Below, piece after piece: positions 43,934 through 54,865 of a DNA stretch of 64,000 bases. The stretch lies in the NCBI GenBank assembly GCA_963924555.1, contig OZ004586.1:3244501-3308500 (forward strand), read 5' to 3'. Under the pieces are notes generated by a model. It saw nothing but the letters and a program-made list of their open reading frames with translations. It ran no database searches and was not told where the DNA came from. The position numbers were made by a program, and so were the translations under genes. The DNA comes from Crambe crambe (Eukaryota; Porifera; Demospongiae; Poecilosclerida; Crambeidae). Numbering within the stretch: the stretch's first letter is position 1; each line of letters opens with the position of its first letter.

Positions 43934-44142
43934 AAATTAGCAAGCACTGTTGTTGTTGTCGTCACAATTGTTGGGTTGTTATTGTTATTGTCATCACCAT
44001 CATTATTGTTGTTGTTTAAACTAGCTAGAATAACTATTTAGCTATTACGTAGTTGTCCCCTTTAATAATTTATTGTATCTTTGTACTCTTGATTCGATCA
44101 CACAAATAATATTTTTTTAACGTGGTCTAAAAAGGATATTAA

Positions 44143-44510
44143 TGTTGATCTTTTCCCCATAATAACTTCTCCATTAATAGCAGCTACCTGAAACTGGTAA
44201 TCTGTGATGTTCAATTCAGTCAAATTTCAATAACAACTGAGTTCACAGAGCTGGGTTTCTCTGTCACATTAAGAAAGTAGTAAACTGTGTAATTTGTAAT
44301 CATAGAGTCATTAATAAACTGACTGAGGAATCAGACCCTGACTCCACCTGTAAATTTATCACATTCGGTACACTGACTCACCTGGTGCTGCAAAGGTAGT
44401 CTGACTGCAAATTTAGCAGGTTCTCCTCAACCTATTCTTGTAAGCAGTGATTGGTATAGCAGAGACTCTTGTTTGTGGAGTCAATGATGGGATATGCTCA
44501 AGTCTGACTG
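44143..44510 (-). pseudogene. FN3-5 and FN3-4 exon relics next to the GPCR 3' end
   Basis: Plus-strand 44143-44345 matches the FN3-5 exon of the RPTP units (ATAACTTCTCCATTAAT, AACAACTGAGTTCACAGAGC, CTGTCACATTAAGAAAGTAG) with several internal losses. 44380-44510 matches FN3-4 (GAGACTCTTGTTTGTGGAGT) and stops before its first half. Both are frameshifted. They are the remains of another unit that once lay between U5 and U6. Confidence 0.75.
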
Positions 44511-44928
44511 GACTAGTGACTTTGCCCATCACTATACCAAGTGAAAAAGGCTTGCCATAATTATTATGCTTAAAGCTTGAAGTAGACTGATTGTGTCGAG
44601 TTAACGAGTCATTAGGGGTTTCTGTTGAATGTAATTTTGTGGATCTTTATGTAGCTATAGAACATGCTAAGAACATTATTAGCTATATCAAAGTGAAGCA
44701 AATAAAGCAGGTTTCTTGATTAGTGTGAACAGCACAGAAAATGTACATAACTTTATGATGATACAAATCTCTTCCATTAAATGCTACTGGTATGATTAAA
44801 GAAGGCTGGCAGTTCCACCACATGAATGATATCTGATACAAGCTACGTATGAGAGTATGATATAATGCATAGCACACACTTAATACGACACAATAAGACA
44901 AACTATAGTGTGATAGCTAATTCCAGGT
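44511..44928. other. Spacer between FN3 relics and U6
   Basis: I see no gene, array or clear repeat here. The minus-strand open frame around 44683-44901 has no recognisable domain and lies in AT-rich DNA. Confidence 0.4.
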
Positions 44929-46090
44929 TTATGAAATTATATCATATTCAGATTCTGGCTCTGATGGAGTAAATTTGGGTTGTTGTCCATATGCTACACA
45001 AGCATCTGTTCTATGTCCCCAGCAGTTTGTCTATAGCTAATACAAAAGAAAGATTGTTCTGAGCAATTGAGACACTGAAGGTTAAAATTCCTTTACTCAT
45101 GCAAGCTTCACCTAGCTGGCATGCCCAAGCTAGCTACATCACACATATTCATATAATCTTAGTCTATACATTATGAATATGCTCATTATTATTATTTTAG
45201 TGCTCATTCTATCTTGCTCTCTTTATGTGATACTTTCTGCAGAAAAAAATGATCATGATCAGAAGGACATATGAACATTTGAACTTTCTTACTTGATAAG
45301 CTTAAATCTCAGCAGTATTGTCAATGCAATTGCTATGGCACCAATAATGATAAGGAGTGTTACTCCTATTATGAGTCCTACTGATGTAGATGTAGGAGCT
45401 AGAATAATTATGAACACACTGAAATACATTATATATGTACTTTAATAGAAGCATGCTAACATACACTCTGTTGATGGCACAGCCCCAAACATGAAGTCCT
45501 TGATCTCTGTCCAGTAAATGTTACTCCATTGACTTCAGCACTAGCAATGACATAAAACAAGTACCCCATACTATTAAACTGGAGATCACCAATAAAAGAA
45601 TTTTCACAGCTGTAGAAAAAGACAAAATCCTTGTTTATATCTCCTGTTTGGCTAAAATAGACTCTGTAGTTTATCACGAGTTCCGAACTGTCAATATTTC
45701 CCATGAAACTCTGATTGAAGTGCTAGATAATCCTTCTACCATAACGTTTATCACTATGGCTGCAAGTAGAATCATGCATACGTAAATATTATAATTTTAT
45801 TTGTGCAGTAACTCACGTAACTCAAGTGTAGTCTGATCAGGCAAATTAGCAGGTTCTCCTCAACCTATTCTTGTGTAAGCAGTGACTGTAATAGCAGAGA
45901 CTCTTGTTTGTGGAGTCAATGATTGGATATTGAATGTAGTGCTCGAGTCCGAGGTGTTGATTCTGACAGTATTGTTGCCATTGACTGTGTAAGTGACTTC
46001 AAAACTGATGATGACTCCATTAGGTTCTTGAGGAGGACTCCAAGTGAGTACAATAGAAGTGAACTTAGGAGTACCAGTGAGGTCAGACAC

Positions 46091-46316
46091 AGGACCAGGA
46101 GCTACACATCAAAAAATTATGGCAACTAGCTAAGATCAATGTTACAGCAGCATAGCTATAGTTCTGATTACTTTCTTCTCCTGTCAGAATACTGGTTACA
46201 TTAGAAAAGGGTCCAGTGTCATTATCATTGACTCAAGCAACTCTGAAGGTGTAGTTTGTGTAAGGAGTGAGTCCACTAGCTGTGAAGGTCCTATTCACCA
46301 CCATACCAGGGATCAT
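46091..46316. repeat. Internal tandem duplication in U6, copy A
   Basis: This stretch (end of the FN3-4 exon, intron, part of FN3-3) is essentially identical to 46790-47012, offset about 699 bases, including the intron word AAAAATTATGGCAACTAGCT and the same TGA in FN3-3. Identity through the intron means the duplication is recent. Confidence 0.85.
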
Positions 46317-46789
46317 CAGGAGCTACACATAAAGAATATAGGCAAAGATTATCAATAATATACGTAGAGTTCTAGAACCACTGTAATATCCATCCATCTA
46401 AGCATTGACTATAATTATGCAGACAACATCTCCACCTTGACATTCATCACTATAGCTACAGGTGTCATCAATGAATTTAACTCTATCAAAATAATGAGGT
46501 AAATAGGGGCATGCAATGACTCACGTAACTCAAGTGTGCAAGTTAGCAGGTTCTCCTCAACCCATTCTTGTATAAGCAGTGACCGTGATACCAGAGACTC
46601 TTGCTTGTGGAGTCAATGATGGGATAGTGAATGTAGTGCTCAAGTCTGAAGTGTTGACTCTGACAGTATTGTTGTCATTGACTGTGTAAGTGACTTCATA
46701 ACTGATGATGACTCCATTAGGTTCTTGAGGAGGACTCCAAGTGAGTACAATAGAAGTGAACTTGGGAGTACCAGCGAGGTTAGACACAG

Positions 46790-47012
46790 GACCAGGAGCT
46801 ACACATCAAAAAATTATGGCAACTAGCTAAGATCAATGTTACAGCAGCATAGCTATAGTTCTGATTACTTTCTTCTCCTGTCAGAATACTGGTTACATTA
46901 GAAAAGGGTCCAGTGTCATTATCATTGACTCAAGCAACTCTGAAGGTGTAGTTTGTGTAAGGAGTGAGTCCACTAGCTGTGAAGGTCCTATTCACCACCA
47001 TACCAGGGATCA
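46790..47012. repeat. Internal tandem duplication in U6, copy B
   Basis: Partner of 46091-46316. The FN3-3 stop at 46932-46930 is present in both copies, so it arose before the duplication. Confidence 0.85.
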
Positions 47013-48122
47013 GAGCCCCTCTCACTTCTTGGAATTCCACTGTGTAATTAGTGATTGGACCATTGCGTTCAATGCATTCAATTTCTATGCTGCTTGGGAG
47101 AGCAGTAGGTTCTGCAGCAGAACAAACCATTAATATAAGTTATTTTCATTGTGTGATCATACCAGCTGCCTTTGTAGTGAACTCTACAGTTGGTATCAGA
47201 GTAGAATTATAACTACTTGGTAAGATAGCAGTAATTGTTAGACTGTAAATACTGAATTTCTGTAGATTAGTAAACTCCACTGTGGAAACACCAGTGGTCA
47301 TCTTGGATATGTGATCCTCAACCATTGTACACAACTGCCTTGCACCAGTTACTCGTCTCAGTTCTACTCTATACTCATCCATTGAGAGACTGAATGGAGG
47401 CTGGGTCCAGGATATGGTCACAGATGTGGCAGTCAGTGATGAGAAAGTGATATTTATTGGCCTGCTGAAATCTGATAGAACACTCATTAGTTACTGATTG
47501 TACTATGTAACATAATAAGTTACATTTCCTCACCTCTTACAGTGCCACTCACAGGTCCTACTACTATTGGAGTCCCATAAAGTGCAACCAGCCAATAAGT
47601 AACTGTACCAGGTACCTGTCCTACATCACGACTAGATGCTCCAGATGCTTCTAATATTCCAGCACTGAAGCCAGTAGGTCTTGTGTCACCTGTTGTTATC
47701 AGGTATCCCCTACTAGGAGGATTGGGTGGTGGTGTCCGCCAGGAGACTCTCACTCTATATATCCCGACCTGTCTAACCATGAGGTTAGTAGGAGCTTGTT
47801 CTAGAAATGTGCATGATAGGATTTCAGCAATAGGTACACCCATTTCTGCACTTCCCCTACCCCACATGTGCCAATTAATAGACTCAAGTGGCAATATGTG
47901 ACCATGCAAGATTTCTTTTGTGGATAGAAATCTCCTGAATTGTCACAATGCATTATTATTATGGTAATATCATAGCTCATTATAGCTAGCTAGTGCACTC
48001 ACCTTGACTCTGTACAGATGAGAGAGTGGAAACAAGTCCTAGTGTTAGAAGCAGCATACTATTCAACATGATAATAGCCTTTGTCAGTGAGCTACTTAGA
48101 GGGAAGGGAGCACCGTTAGCGA

Positions 48123-48225
48123 AGAAAACTGTTTTGTTTACCACACTTTATAAGAAAGTTATAATCACATTCCAGCAACACAACTAAACAAACTTCCATT
48201 TAAAAGTGACTAATGAGTATCATAA
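48123..48225 (-). promoter_or_regulatory. Conserved upstream block of U6
   Basis: Has GAAAACTGTTTTGTTTACCA, ACATTCCAGCAACACA and CCATTTAAAAGTGACTAATG. It is closest to the block upstream of U3. The spacer beyond (to 48286) is class II, without the 290-base middle seen between U3 and U4. Confidence 0.45.
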
Positions 48226-49262
48226 ACAAAGCAATAGACATGTGGCCAAAAAATCATGTGAAGCAAACTAGCTAACTTGATAACTTTTAAATGTTTTGAA
48301 AATTTGTGTAAGTATCAAATGAGTCTAAAATTTAAGTGTGGCATCGAATAAGGTCTTGTAATTTGCCTGCGCATAATGAATAATGCATAATGAATGATTG
48401 TATCTCCATAAAGAGGTAATTACAATACACTGATGACTCACAAGAGTGGGCACAGCCCCTGGTTTCTGGACACGGAGAGCCTTGACCACTTGGAAGACAT
48501 CCACCACTCCCTCTGTCTTGCATCAGTCAATGATGGTGGCTATGGCACAGAACATCCCACTCCTGGTCACTGTGTCACTATGATATCATACAACATTAGT
48601 TCATTCTAGCTATAGTCATAACACATTAGCACACTTTTGTATTGATGTTTGTGAACAAATGAGGGCCATTAGCTACTTCATAGCTAACCATGTGATATCC
48701 CTTACCAATTTCTATTGTGTGGTAAAGGTCATCCTTTAAAAAGTGTATGGTTTGTGATTGGCTACCTGCAGTGTATGAATGCAGGTTTATTTCCCGTCTT
48801 CCTCTGGATTCTGGAGAGCTCCTCCATGATATCCACCACACTCTTGAGGTTGGAACACACTCCATCTGGTCTCCAGCATGTGATGTGGAACTGAGTCACT
48901 TGGTCGGTCTTTTTGGTCTATATATCAGATAACAATGTTTCCAACTCTCATTTTTTTGCCTGCTCTCTCTTACAAACTGATTTCATAAGGAAGGTTGGAG
49001 ACACTGAGTTAATCATTATACATGCTAGACAACTAGCTACCTTATTTTGTAAGATCTCAAGTGTTCTGACAGTGAACCCACTCCGCTCCTCCTGATTAAT
49101 TAGATCCACTATGAACTCCCCAAATTAAGCCACTTGTCCCTCCACTGGCCAGTACTGACAACTACTCTCCTGTAAATTATTTATGTTAAAAATCCACATA
49201 GTTAATTGTTGGCATGTGAATACCAATTGATAAAGTGTACAATAATGTACCTGTATAAATAA

Positions 49263-49446
49263 AAAGTGAAGTAGGGATAGCCATAAAATTCCTATCACTC
49301 ATAGCCTTCCAAATCTCTACTCTTCACTCCCCCTTCAGCAACAAGTGAGTCAAATAACCCCTTACCCATGCCCATCACCAAACTCAAGAACCACAGCAAT
49401 ATTACAAAACTACTTTTCCTACTTCACTCCTAGGCCTCCTAATTTC
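49263..49446. repeat. Possible small inverted-repeat element in a D2 intron of U7
   Basis: GTGAAGTAGG near 49266 is answered by CCTACTTCACTCC near 49430. The middle includes TTCAGCAACAAGTGAGTCAA, which resembles an arm of the foldback element at 2255-2470 (TTCAGCAACAAGAGAGTGAA after reverse complement). Tentative. Confidence 0.35.
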
Positions 49447-50659
49447 AATAACCACACCCACAGCAACAGTATTGCTAGACCACTCTCAACAAGATGGCTG
49501 CTAGTTATAGAAAAGGAAGGAAAAACAACTTTATGGAATTATTGGCTTGGATACAGTATATCTACCAGTTATGTGTACACACCATTCCATTCTCAGTAAG
49601 GTCAGACAACATGATGACTGCTCCACACTTCCTATCACAGATAACTTTCAACATGTTTCTGACAGTGAAGGACATTGGACCCTCTGCTATGATATAAGCC
49701 TTCTTTTGCTTATAGGCCTACATAATAATTGTGCATATCTTATCAGAAATAAGGTGAATTTACAATGCTAGAATGAAAAATATTGTAGAAAGCTCCCTCA
49801 CTCCTTAAAAATGTATGAGATGTGATTAACAATGTTAGGATGAAATTAACGGTGTAGCATGCAAAATATATCACTCTACTTGCCCTAATGAGCTTACATT
49901 GGCAGCAACGGCATGTATGTAGTCAGGATACTCTCCACTCAATATTACACGGTGCTTATCAGCTACATGATAACATGTGAATATTTATTATAACATTGAC
50001 TATATTGCAGAGACAGCTTATAGAATTTACAAGGTAGGAAATCTTTGAGACGATTCTTATCTGAATGTTGGAGTGCAGCAGTGCATATGACGTCACTCTG
50101 TTTAGGTGATACGAGATCCAACACCTGTAAAACAAGGCAACATTGTTTTGGTCTTGTATAGTACGAACTCTTTCCAAACTTTGAATTGTGTCTCAAGTTT
50201 CGTTAAGTTGTCTTCCATGTTCTTCTTGTTCATCTTCATCAGCGTGGATCTGAGGTTAGTGGCATTTATCTCAGTGTCCCCACATATCACTGACTCCAAG
50301 ATAGCATCATGGATGAAAATGTACTGCTCCTGTATGAGCAAGAAGAATTATTTTAGTGGATCTTATTTTGGAATGATATACATATATAAATATTTTTGTA
50401 TAAAGGCAGCATCATGTAGGCCTTACTTGAGTCTGGACCATCTTCATGCGCTGATGCCTCAGTTTATTGATGGTTCCTGCAACGTCCATTTTGTTTTCCT
50501 TCTTGACTTGTTCAAGAACAATATCAATACATATGAATGTCCCAGTTCTCCCCACTCCAGCACTGTACGTATGTATGTACATAAAAGTTAACACACATGA
50601 ATGTACCATTTCCCCCCTCCATGTATGTATTATGTTATGGTATGAAAAATGTACTGTGT

Positions 50660-50930
50660 AACTATGTCGCAGACTGGGACGCAGAGAACTTAAGTCAATT
50701 TTAATCGAGAAAACTCAGCAACTGGCAGGACTACTCAGTCCAACACAAAAACTACATGAATGTACAAACTAATGATTTAACACGCTATACAGAGAGGGGA
50801 GAAATAACACACATAAACACATGAAGGGTGAGTTTGACGAATATGACACAGAAAGAATACTTACATTAACACTTATATAGCTACTTGGAGTTATGCTCAA
50901 ACTATAATAGCTTCTTTTTTTTCGCACAGT
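50660..50930. repeat. Insertion in the U7 intron before the D1 active-site exon
   Basis: Compared with U4, about 270 bases are extra, from ATGTCGCAGACTGGGACGCA to about TTTTTTTTCGCACAGTAG. Homology to U4 resumes at TAGCTATCTCA. No clear inverted ends and no open frame. It could be a solo LTR or another non-autonomous element; unidentified. Confidence 0.4.
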
Positions 50931-52806
50931 AGCTATCTCAGTAACAAGTACATATCTAGCTATAGCTATTTACTCATATAAACTATCAATAACATGTTAT
51001 GTTACAATGTACAATGCCATTTACTAAATGAACAACCCTAAGTAGCTAACTCTTAGCTACACATACAAAGTAGTGTCTAGAATAATAAACAGGGATGTTG
51101 ATTGTTGACATGCACATGAGAAATTATTTAAACTTTGCTATTTTTAAAGAACTCAAAAACAGATCTTCAGAAATTTTTAGTCCCATGAATGCCTCAGGAC
51201 TCTAAAATACATAGTCTGTAAAGCATCATAGAATTTGCACATGCATGCTTACCTGCAGTGTACTAGCATGGGGCCTCTTCTGCTCTTGTGTTGTGAGAGG
51301 ATTCTGCGATGAAAGGATAACATTGAAGTGGCATATTCAGGCACTCCATGGTCAGGCCAGGATGTGAAGTGAAACTGCTTCAGTTTCCAACTTGCAGAAC
51401 TTCCTTCTAACTGTTATATTCACAAGATAGTAAACTCAAGCAATCAATGTGTGTAGCTTTTCTCACAATAACTTGCAGTGTCCTGATTACATAGTCAGCA
51501 AACATCTGGTATTCCACCAGGGTGACCTTGAAGGGACCATAGTTCTTATTTCCACTGTCTGGCCAGTACTGCTCACATTTCACCTTGTTACCTTCCTTGA
51601 TGTTGGTTACCATGACAATAGTTGGGGGTCTCTCCTGCCAAATCAGTCGCCAAAAGTCAACAAGCATGCAACTCTTAGGACCTTCACAATTTGTTATGAA
51701 GTTATTATTAATTTTCACACAGCTAATATGGAGTGAAGTACCTTGTGTTGCAATGAACTTCAATATCTGCGAGTATCCCTAATAAGTATCGATGAGTTCA
51801 ACTTTACACTTTTTTTGTTATAATAATAATTATTGCTTACTTCAACATAACATGCATTGATGAATTCTCCCTGGCAATCATCAAATCCTGGAATTGCATT
51901 GAGCACTATGCGATTATGATTATCTACAGAAACAAGTAGTAAAATACAATATACACTGAAATATTACAACTCACACACAGTGATGTTTGCAAATCGATTC
52001 AACTTTTCATTCTCCTTGAGCAATCCAATTGTTTTAGGATGCTCATCACCACTGTCAAGACTCTATCATGGACACATTGATGTTCAGTAATTAAGACTCA
52101 TGCTGTAAAATAAGTGATTACCTCATACTGATTCCTGAATCCTGCATCAGAGTGGGAGTGATTCACTGCCACATACTCTCCAAAGTCTGTCACTGGAATA
52201 GGCATCAATTTGACTGTCTCTTCTTGAACAGGATCAACTTCCTCATTATTTGGCTTCACAGTAAATTTTACTTCTCTTTCAGCTATGCCACTTGGGTTCC
52301 TGGCCTGTAACTTGTAAACTCCAGTGTGTTTGAGCTCAGCAGATGCTATGGAGAGAACACCACTTGGTTGAGCTGTATAGTCGGACCGACTTCAGCTTGA
52401 TCTCTTCAAGGTACCACAGTACTGTTCTTTCAACAAACCTGTATATTCCTCCATCATATTATTGATTGAATCAGGTGGTCTGGAACCACTTGCTATACCA
52501 CTCTTATCATATTCTCTGCTCTTTTTTCTATTGTAATTATATAGAGCCATAATAAGATTAGCTATAGTATTGATACTCACACCCTCTCACTTTTTCTTCA
52601 GCCAGAATCCAAACAAAACACCAAACACAACCAAAAGAAGACTAATAGTAATAATAGTGATTCCTCCAATTATTGCTCCAATTTGTGGTAGTGGAGCAGT
52701 TATAGGATTAGCTGAGCACAATAATTATGCATAAGACAGAGTAACTTACATATTACGTGTGTATAGCTAATATTATTCATGGATTTCATGATTTTGACAT
52801 ACAAAG

Positions 52807-52831
52807 AAAAAAAAAAAAAAAAAAAAAAAAA
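52807..52831. repeat. Poly-A tract at the position of the missing FN3-5 of U7
   Basis: About 25 A on the plus strand, in the intron between FN3-4 and TM. It may mark the repair or insertion event that removed FN3-5. Confidence 0.8.
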
Positions 52832-54492
52832 GAGCAAATAAACTAAGGGAATAGGGAAGTCACACTATATAGAATCTTTGACTTACATGTTGGTACATTG
52901 ACTTACTTGGTGCTTCGAAGGTACTCTGATCAGGCTTATTAGCAGGTTCTCCTCGGCCTATTCTTGTGTAAGCAGTGACTGTAATGGCAGAGACTCTTGT
53001 TTGTGGAGTTAATGATGGGATAGTGAATGTAGTGCTCAAGTCTGAGGTGTTGACTCTGACAGTATTGTTGCCATTGACTGTGTAAGTGACTTCATAGCTG
53101 ATGATGACTCCATTAGGTTCTTGAGGAGGACTCCAAGTGAGTACAATGGAAGTGAAATTAAGCGTACCAACAAGGTTAGACACAGGACCAGGAGCTGTCA
53201 GGAATCATCAGTGATAAGAATCAGTATTGTATAATAGCTTTATTAGCGTACTTTCTTCTTCTGTCTGAATACTGGTTACATTAGTAAAGGGTCCAGTGCC
53301 ATTGTTATTGACTCCAGCAACTCTGAAGGTGTAGTTTGTGTAAGGAGTGAGTCCATTAGCTGTGAAGGTCCTATTCACCACCACACCAGGGACCACAGCC
53401 CCTCCCATTTCTTGGAATTCCACTGTGTAGTTAGTGATTGGACCATTGCGTTCAATACATCTGATTTTTATCCAGGACACACTAACACTTCTGGAGGTGG
53501 TAGAGGTAGTGTTTATGCGTGGAGAAGCAGTAGGTGCTGCAACAGAACTGACATAATTATTAACTACGTAGCTATGTAATTTCAATATGGTCATACCAGC
53601 TGCTTTTGTAGTGACCTCTTCAGTTGGTGTCAGAGTAGCAGTGAATCCACTTGGTAATGTAACAGTAATGGTTACATTGTAAATACTGAATTCATGTAGG
53701 TTAGTAAAATCCACTGTGGAAATACCAGTGGTCATCTCAGACTTATAATCCTCAACCATTGTACACGACTGCCTTGTATCAGTTACTCGTCTCAGTTCTA
53801 CTCCATACTCATCCATTGGGAGACTGAATGGAGGCTGGGTCCAGGATATGGTCACAGATGTGGCAGTTAGTGATGAGAAAGTGATATTTATTGGCCTGCT
53901 GAAATCTGATAGAACACTCATTAGTTACTGATTGTACATAATAAGTTATATTTCCTCACCTCTTACAGTGCTACTCACAGGTCCTACTACTATTGGAGTC
54001 CCATAAAGTGCAACCAGCCAATAAGTAAGTGTACCAGGTGGCTGTCGTACTAGATGACTAGATGCTGTAGATGCTGCTGTTATGCCAGCACTGGAGTCTG
54101 TAGGTCTTGTGTCACCTATTGTTATTAGGTATCCCCTACCAGTAGGATTGGGTGGTGGTGTCCAGGAGACTCTCACTTTATTTGTCATAATCTGTCTTAT
54201 CATGAGGTTAGTAGGAGCTTGTTCTGCATGTATTATAAATCAAATATCTTGAGCACTATAGCTTTATTAGCTATGACTGTTATACTTCCCATACCCTACC
54301 AGCCATACTGATACGTAGCTATATAGCTGTGAAATGGGAGCATATTGAATTTCTTAATGATTAGACATAAGTCATAAGTATGTAGCTTACCTTGACTCTG
54401 TACAGATGAGAGAGCAGACACAAGTCCAAATGTTAGAAGTAGTACACCATTTAACATGGTGATCAATGGCCTATTGAGTATTGCTAGCTACT

Positions 54493-54625
54493 GAAAGCTC
54501 ACTGTGAAGAAAACTGCTATGTAATTGTTTACCAAACTTCACTATTTATGTAATATAGCTGTAGCTATACTACAAACATTATGTTAAATTCCAACAACAC
54601 AGCTATACAAACATCCATTGAATGA
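54493..54625 (-). promoter_or_regulatory. Conserved upstream block of U7
   Basis: Carries GCTCACTGTGAAGAAAACTG, TTGTTTACCAAACTTCACTA, AATTCCAACAACACAGCTAT and ACAAACATCCATTGAATGAC. Nearest to the U4 block. The rest of the spacer (to 54865) is class I and has no gene. Confidence 0.45.
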
Positions 54626-54865
54626 CATGTGAGACAGTGATAGTGCATGTATGCAGTGTCCATCAATGAGTTTATAATATCTTGATTTTGCATGCCCTTT
54701 TATAGCATGTGAGTGTCGTTGAACATAACTACTATAATATGATACACAATACCACAATACAACTGATACTGTGCTGATACGTACATACAAAACATAATCA
54801 GTATACATGTATATTATGTCAGTATGCATATCTACAATGCAATGAGTAGCTGTAGCTACATAACT

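Larger units (their letters stand above)
44929..48069 (-). pseudogene. U6: FN3 receptor with TM and short tail, disrupted
   Basis: Signal peptide exon 48069-48001; FN3-1 about 47800-47535; FN3-2 47474-47164; FN3-3 about 47110-46880; FN3-4 46800-46510; then a second, tandem FN3-3/FN3-4 segment (46316-45822); FN3-5 45760-45470; TM exon 45402-45295 (VGLIIGVTLLIIIGAIAIAL); tail exon 45030-44929 (TDACVAYGQQPKFTPSEPE, then SEYDIIS and TAA). No Ig or PTP domain is present. TGA codons sit at 46932-46930 and 46235-46233 (FN3-3) and at 46559-46557 and 45862-45860 (FN3-4). FN3-5 has a 1-base loss near 45703 and another shift near 45500. The TM exon ends in phase 2 while the tail reads in phase 0, so their joining is unresolved. 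SEYDII fits the ITIM pattern. It is broken as it stands but shows the same short-tail type as U9. Confidence 0.75.
48287..54457 (-). pseudogene. U7: receptor tyrosine phosphatase unit lacking FN3-5 and most of Ig, with D2 stops
   Basis: Signal peptide 54457-54393; FN3-1 54224-53960; FN3-2 53908-53600; FN3-3 53540-53250; FN3-4 53195-52908. No FN3-5 exon lies between FN3-4 and the TM exon (52714-52590; AIIGGITIITISLLLVVF); a poly-A tract is there instead. Exon phases would still let FN3-4 join the TM. The juxtamembrane exon (52535-52445, ends NNMMEEYTG) is followed after about 20 bases by the second half of the Ig exon: a deletion near 52420 removed the Ig acceptor and first half. D1 keeps WPDHGVPEY (51413-51256) and [10 protein letters not shown] (50565-50434). 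D2 has TAA at 49127-49125 and TGA at 48525-48523, and its last exon has lost one base so that DATLKF runs into TAG. A catalytic D1 product cannot be excluded if the Ig remnant is skipped, but decay is likelier. Confidence 0.8.

Noticed and set aside
45190..45260. A possible extra exon between TM and tail of U6
   Set aside because: An acceptor-like TTTTTTCTGCAG is present on the minus strand, but the following sequence hits a stop in the needed phase and no homologue exists in U9.
50106..50591. Plus-strand open frame of 161 codons
   Set aside because: Antisense to the U7 D1 exons around the active site.
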